From: Bacteroidales bacterium
Lineage (GTDB): Bacteria > Bacteroidota > Bacteroidia > Bacteroidales > UBA932
NCBI GenBank assembly: GCA_017631875.1
Contig: JAGBSL010000090.1
Span: 1 to 6,082 of the forward strand
Direction of reading: 5' to 3'
Length of the DNA: 6,082 nucleotides
Shown: one piece after another, positions 5,435 through 6,082 of the stretch
Position numbering within the stretch: the first letter of the stretch is position 1
Layout: each line of letters begins with the position of its first letter
Program-made: the position numbers and the translations under genes
Notes under the pieces: model-generated
The model's database searches: none
What the model saw: only the letters and a program-made list of their open reading frames with translations
What the model was told of the DNA's origin: nothing

Positions 5435-6082
5435 ATGAAGACGGCAGTAGTCATACTTAACTGGAACACGGAAGGATTCCTCAGGGAATTCCTTCCGGGC
5501 CTTATACGCTCCGCCCAAAAGGTCGAAGGAGCGGAGGTCATCGTTGCGGACAATGCTTCCACAGACGGAAGCATGGACGTGATGAAGAATGAGTTCCCGC
5601 AGGTAAAGACTCTGCAGTTTGAAAAGAACTACGGTTTTACCGGAGGATACAACAAGGCCTTCAGTCAGATTGACTCGGATTACTTCGTGCTGATAAACTC
5701 AGACATCGAAGTTACCGAAGACTGGCTGCAGCCGCTTGTAGACTGGATGGAAAGCCATCCGGAGTGCGGCGCATGTGCGCCGAAGCTGCACAGCTGGCAG
5801 GAACGCGACATGTTCGAATACGCTGGAGCTGCCGGTGGATATCTTGACAGATTCGGATATCCGTTCTGCAGAGGACGCGTCCTCAAGAGGTTGGAAAAGG
5901 ATAGCGGGCAGTATGACTCCCCTGTCGATGTTCTCTGGGCGACAGGCGCATGCCTCATGGTCAGAAGCTCGGTTTACAGAAAATTGGGAGGGCTTGACGA
6001 AAGGTTCTTCGCCCACATGGAGGAAATCGACCTCTGCTGGAGGATGCAGCTGGAGGGATACAAGGTAACCGTTGTACCTGAG
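5435..6082 (+). CDS. Glycosyltransferase family 2 (GT-A fold), 3' truncated
   Basis: From ATG 5435 the frame stays open to the window end, giving 216 residues without a stop. The N-terminus MKTAVVILNWN is the first strand of a GT-A fold. DNASTDGS (39-46) binds the nucleotide, NYGFTGGYNKA (65-75) is typical of rhamnosyltransferase-like GT2 enzymes, and INSDIEV (87-93) holds the metal-binding Asp motif. WATGACLMVR (168-177) and LDERFFAHMEEIDLCWR (187-203) carry the acceptor-side and catalytic acidic residues. Such enzymes transfer a sugar from a nucleotide sugar to a growing surface glycan (lipopolysaccharide, capsule or exopolysaccharide) at the cytoplasmic face. Donor and acceptor cannot be told. 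No membrane helix occurs in the visible part. It lies six bases after slyD, probably on the same transcript. No Shine-Dalgarno is seen. Confidence 0.93.
   Translation, partial: MKTAVVILNWNTEGFLREFLPGLIRSAQKVEGAEVIVADNASTDGSMDVMKNEFPQVKTLQFEKNYGFTGGYNKAFSQIDSDYFVLINSDIEVTEDWLQPLVDWMESHPECGACAPKLHSWQERDMFEYAGAAGGYLDRFGYPFCRGRVLKRLEKDSGQYDSPVDVLWATGACLMVRSSVYRKLGGLDERFFAHMEEIDLCWRMQLEGYKVTVVPE

Noticed and set aside
5775..6068. Plus-strand 97-codon open frame near the right end
   Set aside because: It lies in another frame inside the glycosyltransferase gene, whose motifs are clear and whose frame is open to the window edge.

Overview
The window looks like chromosomal DNA of a member of the Bacteroidales (Bacteroidota). 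The evidence is a TIGR02757/DUF2400 protein, a TAnnTTTG-type -7 box just before a start codon, A/T-rich start regions mostly without Shine-Dalgarno sequences, and protein sequences that read as Bacteroidota versions of their families. The genus cannot be fixed from the sequence alone. All seven protein genes lie on the + strand. Two are cut by the window edges: the first lacks its 5' end and the last lacks its 3' end.

Layout: (1) 1-432 is the C-terminal part of a POT/PTR-family proton-coupled peptide transporter. It is closed by a very strong 58-base hairpin terminator (439-496). (2) 497-629 is a short intergenic stretch with a small inverted repeat and a Bacteroidota-type -7 element only nine bases before the next start codon. 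(3) 630-4719 is a tightly packed four-gene unit: a TIGR02757 protein, a zeta-toxin-like P-loop kinase, TldD and TldE/PmbA. The junctions are a 3-base gap, an 11-base overlap and a zero-base abutment, so one mRNA with translational coupling is likely. (4) 4720-4837 is an intergenic stretch packed with short repeats of a REP-like type. (5) 4838-5428 is a SlyD-type peptidyl-prolyl isomerase with a Cys/His/Gly metal-binding tail. After six bases comes a family 2 glycosyltransferase that runs off the end of the window.

How the genes may work together: TldD (with the HExxxH zinc site) and TldE (without it) form a known heterodimeric metalloprotease that trims or degrades small unfolded peptides. 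In E. coli it matures microcin B17 and has been linked to turnover of the CcdA antitoxin. Its tight coupling to a zeta-like kinase that has no recognisable epsilon antitoxin is the most thought-provoking arrangement here, but a shared function is inference only. No RiPP precursor, CRISPR array, insertion sequence, tRNA or rRNA was found. Most of the window is ordinary core-genome material. The non-coding parts (the palindromic terminator, the near-leaderless promoter and the repeat mosaic) and the kinase-protease operon deserve the second look.
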